DNA of 64,000 nucleotides from Tubulanus polymorphus (Eukaryota > Nemertea > Palaeonemertea > Tubulaniformes > Tubulanidae). A program made the position numbers and the translations under genes. The DNA is taken from the NCBI RefSeq assembly GCF_964204645.1, contig NC_134025.1, positions 2,981,001 through 3,045,000 of the forward strand, written 5' to 3'. The notes under the pieces were generated by a model. That model searched no databases. It saw only the letters and a program-made list of their open reading frames with translations, and had not been told where the DNA came from. Positions 37,881-51,800 of this stretch are shown here, one piece after another. Numbering within the stretch: the first letter of the stretch is position 1; every line of letters begins with the position of its first letter.

Positions 37881-40800
37881 TCAGTTACGCGGCAGTGTGT
37901 TCCAACGAGAGACGACGCGCCTTCGCGGAGATCCCGTCGCTAGCAGATCCCGGTTTTCATTTATTTCATATCGTCAACCGGTTGAAGTACCAGAAATCAC
38001 AATCATCGCTCACTCACTCAAAAGAACTCTAAGATATAGTTTAGACCTAAAACACCGCAAAGATACCTGTAATAACTGAATTTAAAGGTAGCGAATGTGC
38101 AGGGTAAGATACAGGGAACACAGTCTTTGATCTTCGCATTCAAAGAATTATGCGTTCAAATACGAAAGCAGTACCGTAAGAAAATTCATATCAACACACT
38201 TCTCCGCCTGTCGCATTGTTTACCAACAGAACCATTGTGAATTGCTTTTTAATGAATACCGATTTAAATTCATCAGTTGCAAAGCTTAGTTGCGGATGTT
38301 AAGGCTACATTTACCTACAGTTTCAGGCGAGTTGGTAATTCACGTGGGTGATGATATGACATGAACCAATAGGAAACTAGTTGAAACCACCTGCAAGCGA
38401 TACTTGGCTTCACAAACAGGGATAAAACAATTCATCCACCAAGCCATGAACTGATGCTGGGAACCAATTTACGCCACAAGACATCATGCTGACAGTATTG
38501 TGGCTGAATGTAGTAAAATGCTCAACTTAATATGTATATTCGCGAGAAGATGGTTCTTACTTGCTCAACGCACCAACCTTGTTAATGAGGGTAAAATTGT
38601 ATCTCAGCAGGCGGTACTCTTTTTCTAAAGCAAAATATACCTGACTTCATCTAAAACTACAACTCCTTTCTTCTTTATATGAAATATCTTCCTCAATCTC
38701 AATCGACTAGATTCTAAGAAAATAGGCACTTTTGATGCGAAGATCAGTTTAAGATCCAGCAAATACCGACTTATGAAGGTATTAACTTTTTATCTGAGTA
38801 GAGGATACCATTACGTCGATAACAAGACGATCCCACGAGCTTGAAAAGATGAAATTCCTTGCCCGGGAGTCCCTGCTACCCACGCCATGTCGTTAACGCA
38901 TAAATGACTCAATGGCCTTTTACATCAATTGCCTTATAGAGTTTCAAATTGAGAGTAAAACTTGTAAGAGAATATTCCCTTTGAGAGTTCATAGTATGAA
39001 TCGTAAGATAGTACTTCAATGTTTAGAGAATATTCATGTATACTGTTGCTTTATAGCCAACATAATTTCATCATAATGCTTTGAAGAAATTCTAGTCAGC
39101 ATTTTCTTTTTACCAAAAAGCGTTGCGCTAATATCATTATAGTGTTGATAGAGCGTGGCGAGGTATTCATTTCATAAGCCGGATTATTCCATTTATCATC
39201 CACTATATCCTTCGCGTAATGTTTGATATCAAAAACTGATTGTCCTAGCCGCTCGCCGAGCGCCAGTTAAGCAGGATAAGTTAAACGTTATTTCATGCTC
39301 AATTACGAGTAACCGACAACCTAAACCATATGATAATCTGAGAACGGACGTGAATTTACTGATTCACAATCTCAATGAACATCTCATTTCATTTTCTAAA
39401 TTAAAGCCTTCCTCCAACTTCTCAATGATTTCGCTCACGACGAACGATTGATTTACATTTTCAGAAATTAAATTGGGACCACTTAAAACAGCAGTGATAA
39501 ATACTTCGTCTGCCAAAGCTTCAATATTTCACACGATTGCCAAGGCAACGATTAAGCGAGAAACGTCATTTTTCACATCGTCGGTAGTGTTGACATTATA
39601 TCTAGTGACGCCGGGGAACCATCAAAACACCTTAAAACACTCGACATCATAATCGTGCTTTATCAACGCCACATGGACAATTATTGTCCCTACTTATCAG
39701 GCAGACGTGAGGCGAATTGACAACGTAGGACAGCTTAGATTTTACATCTACTGCATGTAAGACCTGACTGCCAAATGGCACCTCCGTTGCTTGGCAAATT
39801 GTTGAGGAGCCGCGTAAGCTGCCAGTGGGGGGTCGTTAGGAAGCCCACTCGTGGCACATGACACGCATTCAGGTAAATGTGATAAAGACTAGATGCCCAC
39901 CAACGGGAATTCGCAATTCGCTCCTTTAAATTTCTAGTGTGAATTTCTGTTAAATAGAACTTCACATTTCCCAATTGGAAAGAGTAAAAAGAGCCAATCA
40001 GTGTAGACTAAGATAACAATATTGTCGGACTGAAATTACTACCAAATCTGACCAGAGACTTTAGTCGAAATAACAAGTGTATTGGAATGAAATCATGAAG
40101 GAACAATGACGGGAATTACAAAACAATTTAACCAGTGCCGTTGAATCAATCTTCTCGATGAAAGACGAAGCATCAACTTCACGGGGAGTTGCGCTTTATG
40201 TTTTTCTGTTACATGGTGAGCGACGACAGCTTCACATGCAGTGCTAATAATTCCCTATTATAAACGCAATTTTCTATTAGAAATTGGAAGAAACTAACAA
40301 GAGAGTTTCTGGTTACGACAACGGTTACTGAAGCAATATATGTTTATTGGTAAAAGCTGGGACGGAATTGCTAGTTGCCATCGACAGAAAACGAACGTAG
40401 ATGACCTCTAGCTTGTCAAGACGACCTCAGTGAATTCGCAATCTTACGTTCAGCGTATTCCCCAATAGACCTCTCTGCCAGAAGAAATCTATTTGTTCGT
40501 CGATGGTTTGTCCCAAGAGTGAAGAAACTTATTAATCTTTTCAATACCTTTCTGTAATAAAGAATCGTAAATTTCAATTTAGAAAGTCATTCTTCTATTT
40601 CGTTTTGTTAAAATCGAAAAGATCTTATTTTCACCGTATCGTCTATTTACATCTAATCTACGTAACTCTTATTCTTAACCAGTTCACGCATGTCAACTCC
40701 AGAATCCCGTTTAAGGCAGGAGATAATCGTGATCAACAGACTTTTTTGATTTCACCTTTGTATTGTATAAGCAAGAAAGTATCAACATCAAAAAGATGTC

Positions 40801-40992
40801 ATCTATGTTATCTGATTCTCAATCTTTTATGCGTATCAGCGGCAGAACTACAATTTTCCAAAGATATCCTGATATCTTACTTATATAGCCTTGAAGGCGT
40901 AATATTACGAATGAGTTGGTAGGTAGGCCTACTGGATCTAAAGCTATGTTGCCTGTAACTTTATTATATTACGGGGGTGAAAATGACCAATT
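37881..40992. other. Intergenic region
   Basis: No supported gene. The open frames (up to 105 codons at 40605-40922) look like chance. The one recognisable site is a near-perfect RFX X-box, ATTGCCAAGGCAAC, at 39536-39549. Confidence 0.4.
39536..39549. promoter_or_regulatory. RFX X-box-like site
   Basis: ATTGCCAAGGCAAC differs from the palindromic X-box GTTGCCATGGCAAC at two positions. No gene is evident beside it. Confidence 0.25.
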
Positions 40993-41184
40993 TCACATGA
41001 ATACTAGATTAATAGTCATCGAAACGTCATCGTGACCGGATTGGTAATCCGATAGACTTCCGAGCGAACTTCTTATTTCGGATGTAGATAGCTTATAATC
41101 GAAGTCTGAATCCAAAGCTTTTCGCAACGCATTACAAAATGATCGTGTATCACATCCGTAATTCATGATGTATCTAAAAGGTTG
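40993..41184 (-). CDS. Orphan last exon resembling a GPCR TM7 end and tail
   Basis: A minus-strand exon of 63 codons follows a good acceptor (GGTGGTTTCAG) in phase 0 and ends at TGA. It begins QPFRYIMNYG, reminiscent of the NPxxYxxx end of helix 7, then FCNALRKAL, like helix 8, then a Ser/Asp-rich tail (STSEIRSSLGSLSDYQSG) of the kind phosphorylated in receptors. Codon use is coding-like. No partner exon was found upstream to 42.8 kb, so the rest may be a distant exon or lost. A GPCR is the best guess but only a guess. Confidence 0.35.
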   Translation of the reverse strand, partial: QPFRYIMNYGCDTRSFCNALRKALDSDFDYKLSTSEIRSSLGSLSDYQSGHDDVSMTINLVFM

Positions 41185-42858
41185 CTGAAACCACCGATAT
41201 GAAAATAGTGTTGTTACGTGATTCACTAAATTGAACGTGAATAGGTGTAATGGATGTACAGATGATCGAGAAGTCAGGTTTAGCCATAAAGGATTTATAA
41301 TACACTGTTAGTTATTCGGTCGTAACATGGTGTTATTGCTGGTTTTCATTCGTTTATATCAGGCGAATCCCTTATAAAATGTATTATGGTTCATGTCGAT
41401 ACATAAAACCCCGAATAAACCTGGTACTGATGAAACCCGGATGGTATAATCCAGAAGATAGTGAATATAATCATTCTTATTTTGCTTCCTCTGTTGAGTG
41501 GATCCGCGTTGAAACGCTCGAAGAAGGCATCATTCACGGTGACTGTAGCCTAAATTTGTCTGGTTTGATGAATGCCCGTGTTAGGCCTATTTTAATGACT
41601 TTTAGTGCGGATTCAAAATATGGAAGGGTGAAAGGAAAACATTTTTAAGAAAATGGAAATTTTCGGCGCTATAAATTGGAAGGGAACAGGGAAAAGTAAG
41701 AATACATTTTTCTTATTATTCGAGTATTTTCCGCATAGAATCTTGGAAGGACTACAAAAAGGAGTGAAAGTTATGTTTGAATTCAAATGATTGGAGAAAC
41801 AAAGAGAACAAATTTTTTCGAATCATTAGTTCAAAGACGATAAAAAAACTTCTTTTAATATGACGTTTTTGGTGGAATTCCAGACGGCGGATCCGTATTC
41901 CGTAAGGTGATAAAAATGCCTTATTTCACTTAAAGACCTCCTAAGCTCGTTTCAGTTCAAGAACTATATACATTCTCATATATAGTCATAGTACGTCATT
42001 TCAAAAGAAATTATTACGAAGCTCATATATAACATTACCGGTCGCATCCTGTTACGCGGCATATGAATTATCACATATATCACTTAAAATTCTAGTCTCG
42101 TGAATATCATGTATCATCATACGATACGATTTTGTCCTGGTCGATTCACGATTAACTAAAATGGGAATATCATGCTCTTTCATGAGAAGACGAGGTAATT
42201 CTTTCTAAAACCGATGATGATATCGAGATTACAAATAATGCAGAACGAAACCAACAATACAAAGGCAAATTATGAGAGAGAATTTTCAAAAATAAAACGT
42301 TTTTGATAATGGCTCATAGTATTTGAGTTGAAACGTCAAAATGTTCTAGTAGTTTTTCTTTGTATTGTGAGTTTTATTCATCAATTAGATTAGACAGACA
42401 CTTGTCAAATGGAAACCATCATAAATATGTTTATTTGTATTCGTCATATGTATCATTATATTCGTTATATAATTGAACGAAATGGAAACATGATATTATG
42501 GTGCCTGATATTACAAGCTCTGCTTTCCTCTGGTTGCCCTGCTGTCATTTTACATCAGTTTACATATATTTTGTATGAATCAAATTAATCATCTATTGTA
42601 ATTTTGTCTGGTATTTATTTATTGATGTAAATTATTCAGGAAATAAATAAATAAATAAATGAATAAAACATGGATTTTTCAGTTTATGACCGTTTATCTA
42701 ATCGACACTGTCAATGACTCTTATGCCTGATTAAGTTTAGGTTAATGTTAATCGAATTTAAGTTTTTGCGCTGAACTTGTGTTACAGTTGTGCCGGCCAG
42801 TATAGAATGCCTTAGTGTGATCGATATTCGAAATACGAACGTCGCGATTAAACCGAAT
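41185..42858. other. Intergenic region with AAAT microsatellite
   Basis: Upstream region of the death-domain-like gene. It contains an (AAAT)n tract at 42641-42668. An 89-codon plus-strand frame at 41379-41648 has no splice context or family match. Nothing else recognised. Confidence 0.4.
42641..42668. repeat. (AAAT)n microsatellite
   Basis: Tandem AAAT units with one GAAT variant, 220 bp upstream of the start of the death-domain-like gene. Confidence 0.8.
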
Positions 42859-45800
42859 ATGAATTCACGAACAAGTGTGAGTACTGAAAAATGAGTCCAG
42901 ATCATGCGGTATGATCATATATTACATCAACCCATTACAAGAGTGATAATCCAAATGTGTTTTCCTCCACAGGCAATTGGTGGAAGTACTATAACAAAAT
43001 CGAGTAATCGAATGTCGACAGTTACGCAGAGCCAGGAGAGGGCACGGGGTATTATCGATGCTGTTATAACCAGTTCAGTCCCGTGTCCTGCCATCATATT
43101 AGAGCAGTTTGACACGCGAACCTCTGTAGCTATCAAACGGGGTGCAGTCGTCATGTTGACTCTTTCCGATGAAAATACCTCCGAATGGGAACCATTGTTA
43201 CTGCTGAATCCTAGAGTAGATTGGGGCCTTTTGGTGCTCGAAAAACAAGGTATATTATTGTTATGTATATCTACTAGACATAACTAATCAGTGGAGATTT
43301 CAGTGATTTTTACACGGTATTTGATTAACTGATCAAATTGCATATAACTAAACGTAGGTGCGCAGGGTAAACTGGTTTATAAATCTCGTAAGGAAATACG
43401 ATTTTTTTAGAAAACCTTTCAAATTAATCAAATTCAATATGATTTAAGTTCCAGCAGTTTTACCGGATTTGATTCTTGATGACACGTATAGAGTATTCGC
43501 CATACTGAAAGAGACGAGTCAAATACATAGCGAAATTCAGGTGTTGGCACAGATTGGTCAAAGAGAAGTAAGTATCATTCTCATTCCCTAAAACATTCCC
43601 TAAATCATAGATTCTAAATTTTTCTGCACATAGAAAACAATATGCTCTTTTCGTGGCTCTGTTTTTATCCGTTACTTCTGCTTAACCGGACGGATCAAAT
43701 TAGTTCGTCTGTTGTGGCAGAAAAACACACAGCGCAAATAACGGACGCAGAAACGAACTTCCGTTACAAACGGAGACACGGCATATTGCTTTTCTTTAAT
43801 TGGCCCGAACCATCTACCACATTATTTCGTCAGATGTATTTCATAAGTAATATTTTCAACATCGGCGGGTTATATCTCGTGTCACCAGTCGTTTCGCGAC
43901 GACGTGAATCGAAAGAAACGATCCCCAATAGATGGTGCGCGCAGAATACAACAATAATCCCAGGAAACATATTCGACTTTCTCTTCCGCTATCATCTGTC
44001 GATGTCTGATAATTCATCAAGTATAAGATACAAAACGAATCCATTTGAAGAATTATCTATACAAACAGAGAAAAATGAATAAATGAAGATTCTGAACTCC
44101 CTTAAGACGCCGAAAGATCTATCATCATTTGCGCTAAACTTATATACTGTTAATATCTATTTGAGCAGTCGATGATAACAGACTTGATACCATCAGATTT
44201 TCACTAATTTTAAAGTTCAGATCTAGCAAAGTGATTTAAACTCAAATTTAAAGCAAGGCCATCGCAGCAGTTACCTAGGCAACCGATTATGAATAATTCA
44301 CACGTCGTGAACCCACGCCTGGAGGCCGGAGTCTCTCCGTGCTCAATCTTCACCAAACAAATCCGTTGACACAAATGTTACAAAATCCTGAAATCAAATA
44401 AGCATGTAAGATTGCAGAGAATCTGTGAGATGCATTTAGACTTTATTTCCTTGGGACATCGTTAGAGACGAATTGTTTAAGTGTATTTTATAGATTTGAA
44501 TGGTTTTATTTGTACAGGTGATGTACCAAACCTACGTGGATAGCGACAAGGTGGCAACTGATAGTGCATTCGCATACCTATTACAAGCCTGGTTAACGGA
44601 AAGAGGTCCGCTCAGAAAACTTAAGGTACATATACTATATTATGATTTTCTAATTGTCATGTGATCAATAGCTCTACATAGATTCTTCAAATTCTATTTG
44701 AAAGTATTCTCTATTCGCACGCACATAAAAAGATGATTAGATAATTCAATATCACAGACAGCTGCTACTATCGACTAAACGCCGTATTTGCTTATGAAAT
44801 TCTTTAAATCTTGAGATATATCATGACGTCATTCCCTGTAATGCATTTGTTACGAAGACCGATGTATATGGATTTAGCTACAGCAGATGTGTCCGAGGTT
44901 AAAGGGGAGATTAAACAAGATTGAATACCCTTCAGGACATGTGGAAGCTCGTATCAAACAGTCGGGAAATTGAAGCGTCGTCGATTCCCGGTATTAGATT
45001 TGCTTCAGTGCCAAGAGTTGTGTAACATATGTCGCGAAAATGATCCATCAAGTTGTAGTGAAAACTAACGTCTATACTTACACATACATATCACAGTTTC
45101 TACACTGATAAACAATCTAATTCCGTTACATTCTGACAACGCTGCCTATTATATATAGTCGGAAACGAGGTAAAACTACGCATTGAGTCACGAAAATAAT
45201 CCATCAAGTAGTCGGAGACATTTTCGTCAAAATGAACAGACAACTCTTTCCATACGGCGTTTAAATTCGGATTCAGATGAATTTTAGTTTACATTACACA
45301 TAGCATACACTGTCAGGCGTCTATAGTCCGGCCCGGTACCCATATTGTTGTAATTTGAAGGTCTCACTGTGAGATCTGTATTTAGACGTATGATGGGCGT
45401 TAGGTAAGTTTCAATTGAGCACGTATTACGATTTAGGAATAGAAATTCAGAACTACAAACTTTCCAGATTTACAGGTTTACAGATTATGCTATTCGGGAA
45501 TAGGTATAGAGCTTATTATGGTTAAAGCGAACGCACCAGAAGAGAATTCCGGAATCGATAGACTCTACAGACCAATCGAAACCTGCCGTAGTTTATAGGT
45601 CTATGCTCATCTGGATTATAGCCCCGGCTCTAAAGAGAAACTCTAAAGAGTCCATGATGCGGATTGGTTAGATCCCTTCTTTCTTGAAATCCGCTTTCAC
45701 ACTCTAGAGTAGGATTGAGCGATAACGGTCATTTGCAGCTATCCATATCGAGGTCTATTTTGTACGAGTCTTATTGGCAACGGTAGTAGTATCTTCTCCA

Positions 45801-48800
45801 ATTTATTTCATGAGTTCCCGCTGAAGAATACCCCCAGGTTGACTCCTCGATGATGCTTTAAACCCGCTGGGATCCGGTGAATTTTGTCACAGTTGAAGCA
45901 GTTTATTAGTGTTTATACGAATTGTACCCGCAGCTACGTGGAAATATCAAGTATCTATACGTATTGAGCCGCCAGTTAGAAGACAAAGTATACTCATTAA
46001 AGTATCTGGAACTTGGGGATAATGAAAACATCAGGTAGCAGTTTGATACCATATAACGCTCGACGCCAGATGTCGCAGTGTGATCACTAATGCCAATCGG
46101 TGATTTGCTTGGTACGACGACTGGTTTGACGATCGAAAGGCAAGTAGAGAACTGTGGTTTACATCTCGGCGAGGAGGGAATTAAGTCGTTCGATGTGTCA
46201 TTATTCCTACCGATTCGGGTAAGTTTTGAGATGGGAATGATATGTCAACACCCAATTACATGGTAATGAATTGAAGAATTCCGTATAGATTTCTCGATCA
46301 ACATTAACTGTTGTAAAGACTCCACTGAACTTTACAACTGTTAATGATGATCGAAATATGCATGTTAGCAATACAATCTGATATGTAAAACCTGTTATTG
46401 GACAGTGGAATAGATGCTTAGATTTTCTATTAGAGTGAACGCATTCTCGATAATGACGTCAATTCCACCGAATGAATACGCAATATTTGATGACTATTTG
46501 AAATCTTCTAAATGAGAAACATTTATTTGATGTTCGATTTGCATAAGTTAATTTGCTTTAAGGTGCTTTACTTTTGACGCTTCGTCGCGTTATGTGAATT
46601 CCAATTTCAGAGGAGACACTCCTTCACTCGCAGGGCTGGGAATATAATTAGAACCAAGACTAAAACCCACTGTATACAAAATTAGAAGGCTGCAAAGAAA
46701 ATATATTTATTTAAAATTTGTTAAAGAATTGATCATCATCCGCCTCTAGAGAGAGTTCGAAACGTCGCATCATTTTCATTTTTGATAAATGAATTTCGTT
46801 TTTGATCTCTAAAATCTGTATGCAGCGAGTTTCAAAACTCCACCACGTCTGAGTGTACGGGCTATTCTACAATCGTTTTAGAAGCTGCACCTTTAAGGAC
46901 CCTACACGAAGTATCGGTGTTGATTGGTATCTGTGTCGGTGATAACGGCAACGACAGTAATAAGTAATCATATTCGACACACGCTTATGACGGTCATACG
47001 AAACTGCTTCCAATTTAGCCGTCTAACACTTTGACGCTTAATGATGGACTCCAAAATTCCACTCCATTCTTTGAATAATGAATTACTTTCATCGCTACAC
47101 GCTTATTTACAGTAACCATTTCATATACGAATGACGAGAATATACATGTAAGATTATATTTCAAAATGATTTTTTTTTCTATCGGGCGTTTTTTATGTCG
47201 TCGTCTCCAAAGGCTTAGTGGTTTATTTTTAGGTTTTGCTTTTGTGGTCGCTCCGTAACTTTCCTAAAGCACAAATACAATAGGTTGTAACTCCCTTTCC
47301 TAAGGCTGCAGTTAAAACGACTGCAGGGAATTTGATATTTATTCATTTGGGAATTCAGGTAACTTAGTCACCCACCAGATGCGATTCTGCAAATTTTTCT
47401 CATTTCCTTTTACCATTCGGAAAAGAAAATAAACGATATCTACTCCATCGTGATTCCCCAGACCCATTAAATAATTTTTATTTTTTTCACGTTATAGTCC
47501 TATGTTCATCTCATTGTGATATTTCGATTCATTCTGGTGACTAGGCTTACGTTAAAAAATTGAAGGGAAAACTTCCACGCCTCTGGTAACAGGCGATATT
47601 GAGGCACTGTGATGAATCGTTAACTAATTGCACACAAAATTTTTACTCGAAGAAGTTTGCATTTTTTCGTCACAATTTCCTGTCATGCGTGTGGGTTTGT
47701 CGTTGTCTATTTCTAGTTTGTTTATCAGTTGAGAATGAGGACCTTGTCCGTCATTACGAGTCATATCAGTAAAATGTACGGTAGATGTATGGTATTATAT
47801 GATAATTACAGAGATATGTAAACATTGAAAATCATGACATGCATTTATTTTTGATCGGCCGGAAACTTGCTTTATCGAGCAGAATATGATGCGTGTGTTT
47901 GCATGGCCTTGTCTCAAGGTCGATTGACCAATGTTGTCTTTCTAGATAATCAAGCTCGCGTCAATTAGATTATTCTCCGTAGACATGATACCAGCGATGT
48001 AGCCACCAGATTGTTATTGGTAAAACAACTAATGAGAGACTGTTGGTTGATTGATGCAACTTTGGGAGACGGATGGAACATTTCACAGATAAATTCTAGA
48101 AGTTTCACGAAGTTTCATCGTGACTTAAGAACTTTGTGCCACGCAACATTTTGCCTCTGGTTTTTTGGATGCATTAGATAATCCAGAGAAATTGAATTCG
48201 AACTGAATTCATTCCGGATATATTACAATCAGTTGACTGCTCAGCCCCTTTTGTGTAAAAATATGTCTCTATCACATCTGTCATAATATAGATGTTTTGC
48301 ATGCGATGAATTCGATACGCATGTTTGGATGGAGAAAATTCATAGAAAAACGCAACAGATATAACAATTCATATCCGCGTTGTGCTGGGAATATTCGCTT
48401 GGCGGAAATTTGCTGTCAAATGTTTGAGTTCACCGGTAAATAAGAAAGAAAATCTGTATGACTAGGAAATAACATTGGTCTGTCTGTCTCAGGAGAAATA
48501 CGGCTCATTTCCCCGGTCTTAGTTTTTTTAACTCCATGTTTTATGAACGGATATGTCGTAGTTAGGCTATCATTATTCGCTTCTGCCTTTCAAACTTTTC
48601 CCGACGGTGACGACGATTTTTGATATGTTAAAAATTCGAATCTACCTGGCACCGGCACGATTACTGGTGACAACGCGACGAATACCTTCTTCTTTCATGG
48701 ATTAATCTGAAACGCGATACCCGCTAAATCACAAACTGATATTCATTACCGCACAGAAAAGCACGAGTCATCGGCGAGATGCCAAAAATAATCAACGAAT

Positions 48801-51800
48801 ATCGAGAGGAAATTTATCATCTCAACTCGGTATCGGCGCTGTTCTTAAATGTAAATTGATCCTGAATAAACCGTATCGACTGAAAGAGATCTAATTCTCG
48901 TAGTAACGTTTGATATCATTTTATACATTGCTCGAGGTCGTTCCTTATTGTACGGTTTTCGGCAGCTACTATAAGCCGAACATTGAACAGTTGTCTCGAA
49001 CGCTATGAAATTTTACTCAGGGTGCTCAGTTATGAGTTATCTCCAACATAATTGAAGACTGGATCGCTTTTATGTATATCGTTCCCCGGAAGCTGTACGA
49101 ATTAAACTAATCCTGCTAATAGGAAGTAATGGATTCACGTCTGTCCCAGGATCAAACTTGCTTCTAATACGTATCTGAGCGGTGTAAAGCTATTCTATCA
49201 AAGGGTCCAGTAGCTATCTCAAATTGAGATTGAATTGGTTCGTCTCCAGATTGTAGGGCTTACGTTTCGGCGATAACCAGTTATATACATGTACATATAT
49301 ATACGTGGACCCCTGATACGTAATTTCCTCCCTTCAATATATCTCATTTGCAAAATTGAGGGCGAATAGAACCATATGGGTTCGGTTTCTACTATATAAC
49401 GTATACAGTCTAACGTTATTACGGACTGATTGGATGGAAACCCCGCGGAGGTTTGTGATTATTAGAGACGCCATGATAAAAAATTAAACGCAAGAAATCC
49501 CGCAGCAAATATATCCTCACTAATCAGTTGTTATGACAACTTATTAATCAGATTATCGATCACCAATTATCAACATTTATGGTCAATCGATGTGAAGAAT
49601 CAATTGATTGCACAGGAATTTGATGTATACAGGTTTGTGTTGATATGTAACAATATTAGATTAGATATCGGTCTTTGGATTACTTCATTTTCGTGTTTGT
49701 CGATCATTGTCAGTGTCATGGCACTGACATTGACACTGGCTGGCACCGCATCAACGTATTTTTGATGTCAGTTGTCTGTCAAAAATTTACTTCATTCTGT
49801 CGATTTTACAAATCAGTTCGAGTCTTAGAGTTATAAAACCTTCTCTCATTTTGTTTTCGGTCATAACGTTTGAGGTAATTTTACGGACGTGAATTCCCTA
49901 CGCCGTCCCTGTCGTGATATTGACTCTCTCTCTATCTCGCTCTCTTTCTCTCAACATTCAAATGATATCTCAACTCAAGACATGTTCGAGTGATCTCCTG
50001 TATTTCTGGTGAGCGCCTTTGTAACTACATCGATAGAAAATGTATGATTAAATATTCATCATTTACGTCAAATCTGTCAAAGTGCCAAAATTAAAAATAA
50101 CGTTTTTATCACGAGACAAAAACTATTTATACTACTAAGCCGTCGTTTGAGCATTGCCAATCGACGTGTGTAAATAATCGCCCAAATAATCCACAGCGGC
50201 TGAATCGTTATGGGACTTAATAATCATCGAGGAATTTTATAGAATCGCGCTGTATCGCTTTATAGAACGAACCAAACGTTGGGTCATTGAAAGCGAACTC
50301 GTGATTATACGGTTTTCTTCACGGCGACATCAATACTCTTCCAAACGAGCCAAGTGTTTGATTGGCATGCATCACGACAACTTCTCGTGTACCATCTAAT
50401 GCACGCAATGTCCATTAACCCAGGACACCTTTCTTTCCACTGATAACAGTTTTTTACTCCATATATTTAGCGGCTTAAGTGCACAAGGCGTTAGGAAGTA
50501 CAGCTCTTAAGATAATTATATTGTTCATTTTACACCGACTCACGAGTCCTTAATCTTAGCCTGCTTCAGAAAGCAAACTGCCCTCGCAAAAGTCGGCTGT
50601 TTCGGATTCGATTTGTCACGTCAACTAACATTGACGTGAGGATGGAGAACATATGGGGTAGACTGACTCAAATTCTCACGAATTGATAAAACTAAAGCTA
50701 CCACTGGGAGATTCTTCTGCCATACTCATCATCGACATGATCGAGCAAATAGAATCTCTCGCTACCTCAATAGATAAAGATGAATAGCCGTTGATAAAAA
50801 AGAAGACGCGTCGTACACATTGACTGATTGAATTATCCAAACTCTTTAAGGCTAGCAAACCGATGCCAGATCATCTATAGTAGTAGCACAGACCTAACAG
50901 TTGTCAACGGTCACGATTTCAGCGCTCCGCGTATACTCAAACATACGATACCGATAGATATGTGGTGAGTTTCGTATCGAAGCAGCCCTCGGGTCAATCG
51001 ACACACTAATGTATACCAACAAGCGTCATTGTACAGTAATGAGACTGTTTCATTTCGTGTTCATAAATGGGTTCAGCCTCTAGCTATACCTTGATTGGAA
51101 AGACGACAGAGAAATCTTACAATATCTTATTGGATTCGATGCAATCTAATTTTCTGCGGACGGTTTTTCTAACGTTTCGCTGGCGCCCATGTTAGTTATT
51201 TCGCATATTATATTTCAAGAACACATGTTCACGACGCAAAACCCACTCAGTGAAAATCTTTGATTGAAATTAGATATCTTCCAACCTCACCACTCCACTA
51301 ATCTAATGGACAGAAATCTTGATTCATGACAATATTCTAACGCGAGCCGCTTTTTCATCGGATGTTTTAAGATTTTGCATGAGCTATCTTCTCTATGTTC
51401 TCAGCTCATTTAGCATTATTGTACGTCTATTTCTCTCAATGCGTATTATCACTGTAAAGTTATGATTACTGCGCTATTTACCATAATTCTCCATTTATCA
51501 AACTGTGTAATGGCCCCGATGAAGCAAAGTATTGGATCGACGACTAAGAGATAACATTGGTAATTAGGATTCACCCAAGGCACGATTAGGACGTTCGTGC
51601 CTTCGTTGTATTTGCGTCGCAACTGGTAAAGATGTTGCTGAAGGCGATACAGTAACTTATTGTCGGTTTCCAAAATGAAATATCGGTCTTTGGTGAAGTA
51701 TTTTTCCTATAAAGAAGTTCGAATTCCCCTCATTTTTTCCCGTATAGCTATCTATAGTGAAATACGGAATAGAGTACGGGGATTTTTTACTTCGTCTAGC

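Noticed and set aside
42711-42905. Hydrophobic 64-codon minus-strand frame
   Set aside because: Overlaps the start exon of the plus-strand gene, and no splice partners were seen.
50676-50858. 60-codon minus-strand frame as the next exon of the nested gene
   Set aside because: It needs phase 1, but the exon at 51482 ends in phase 0.
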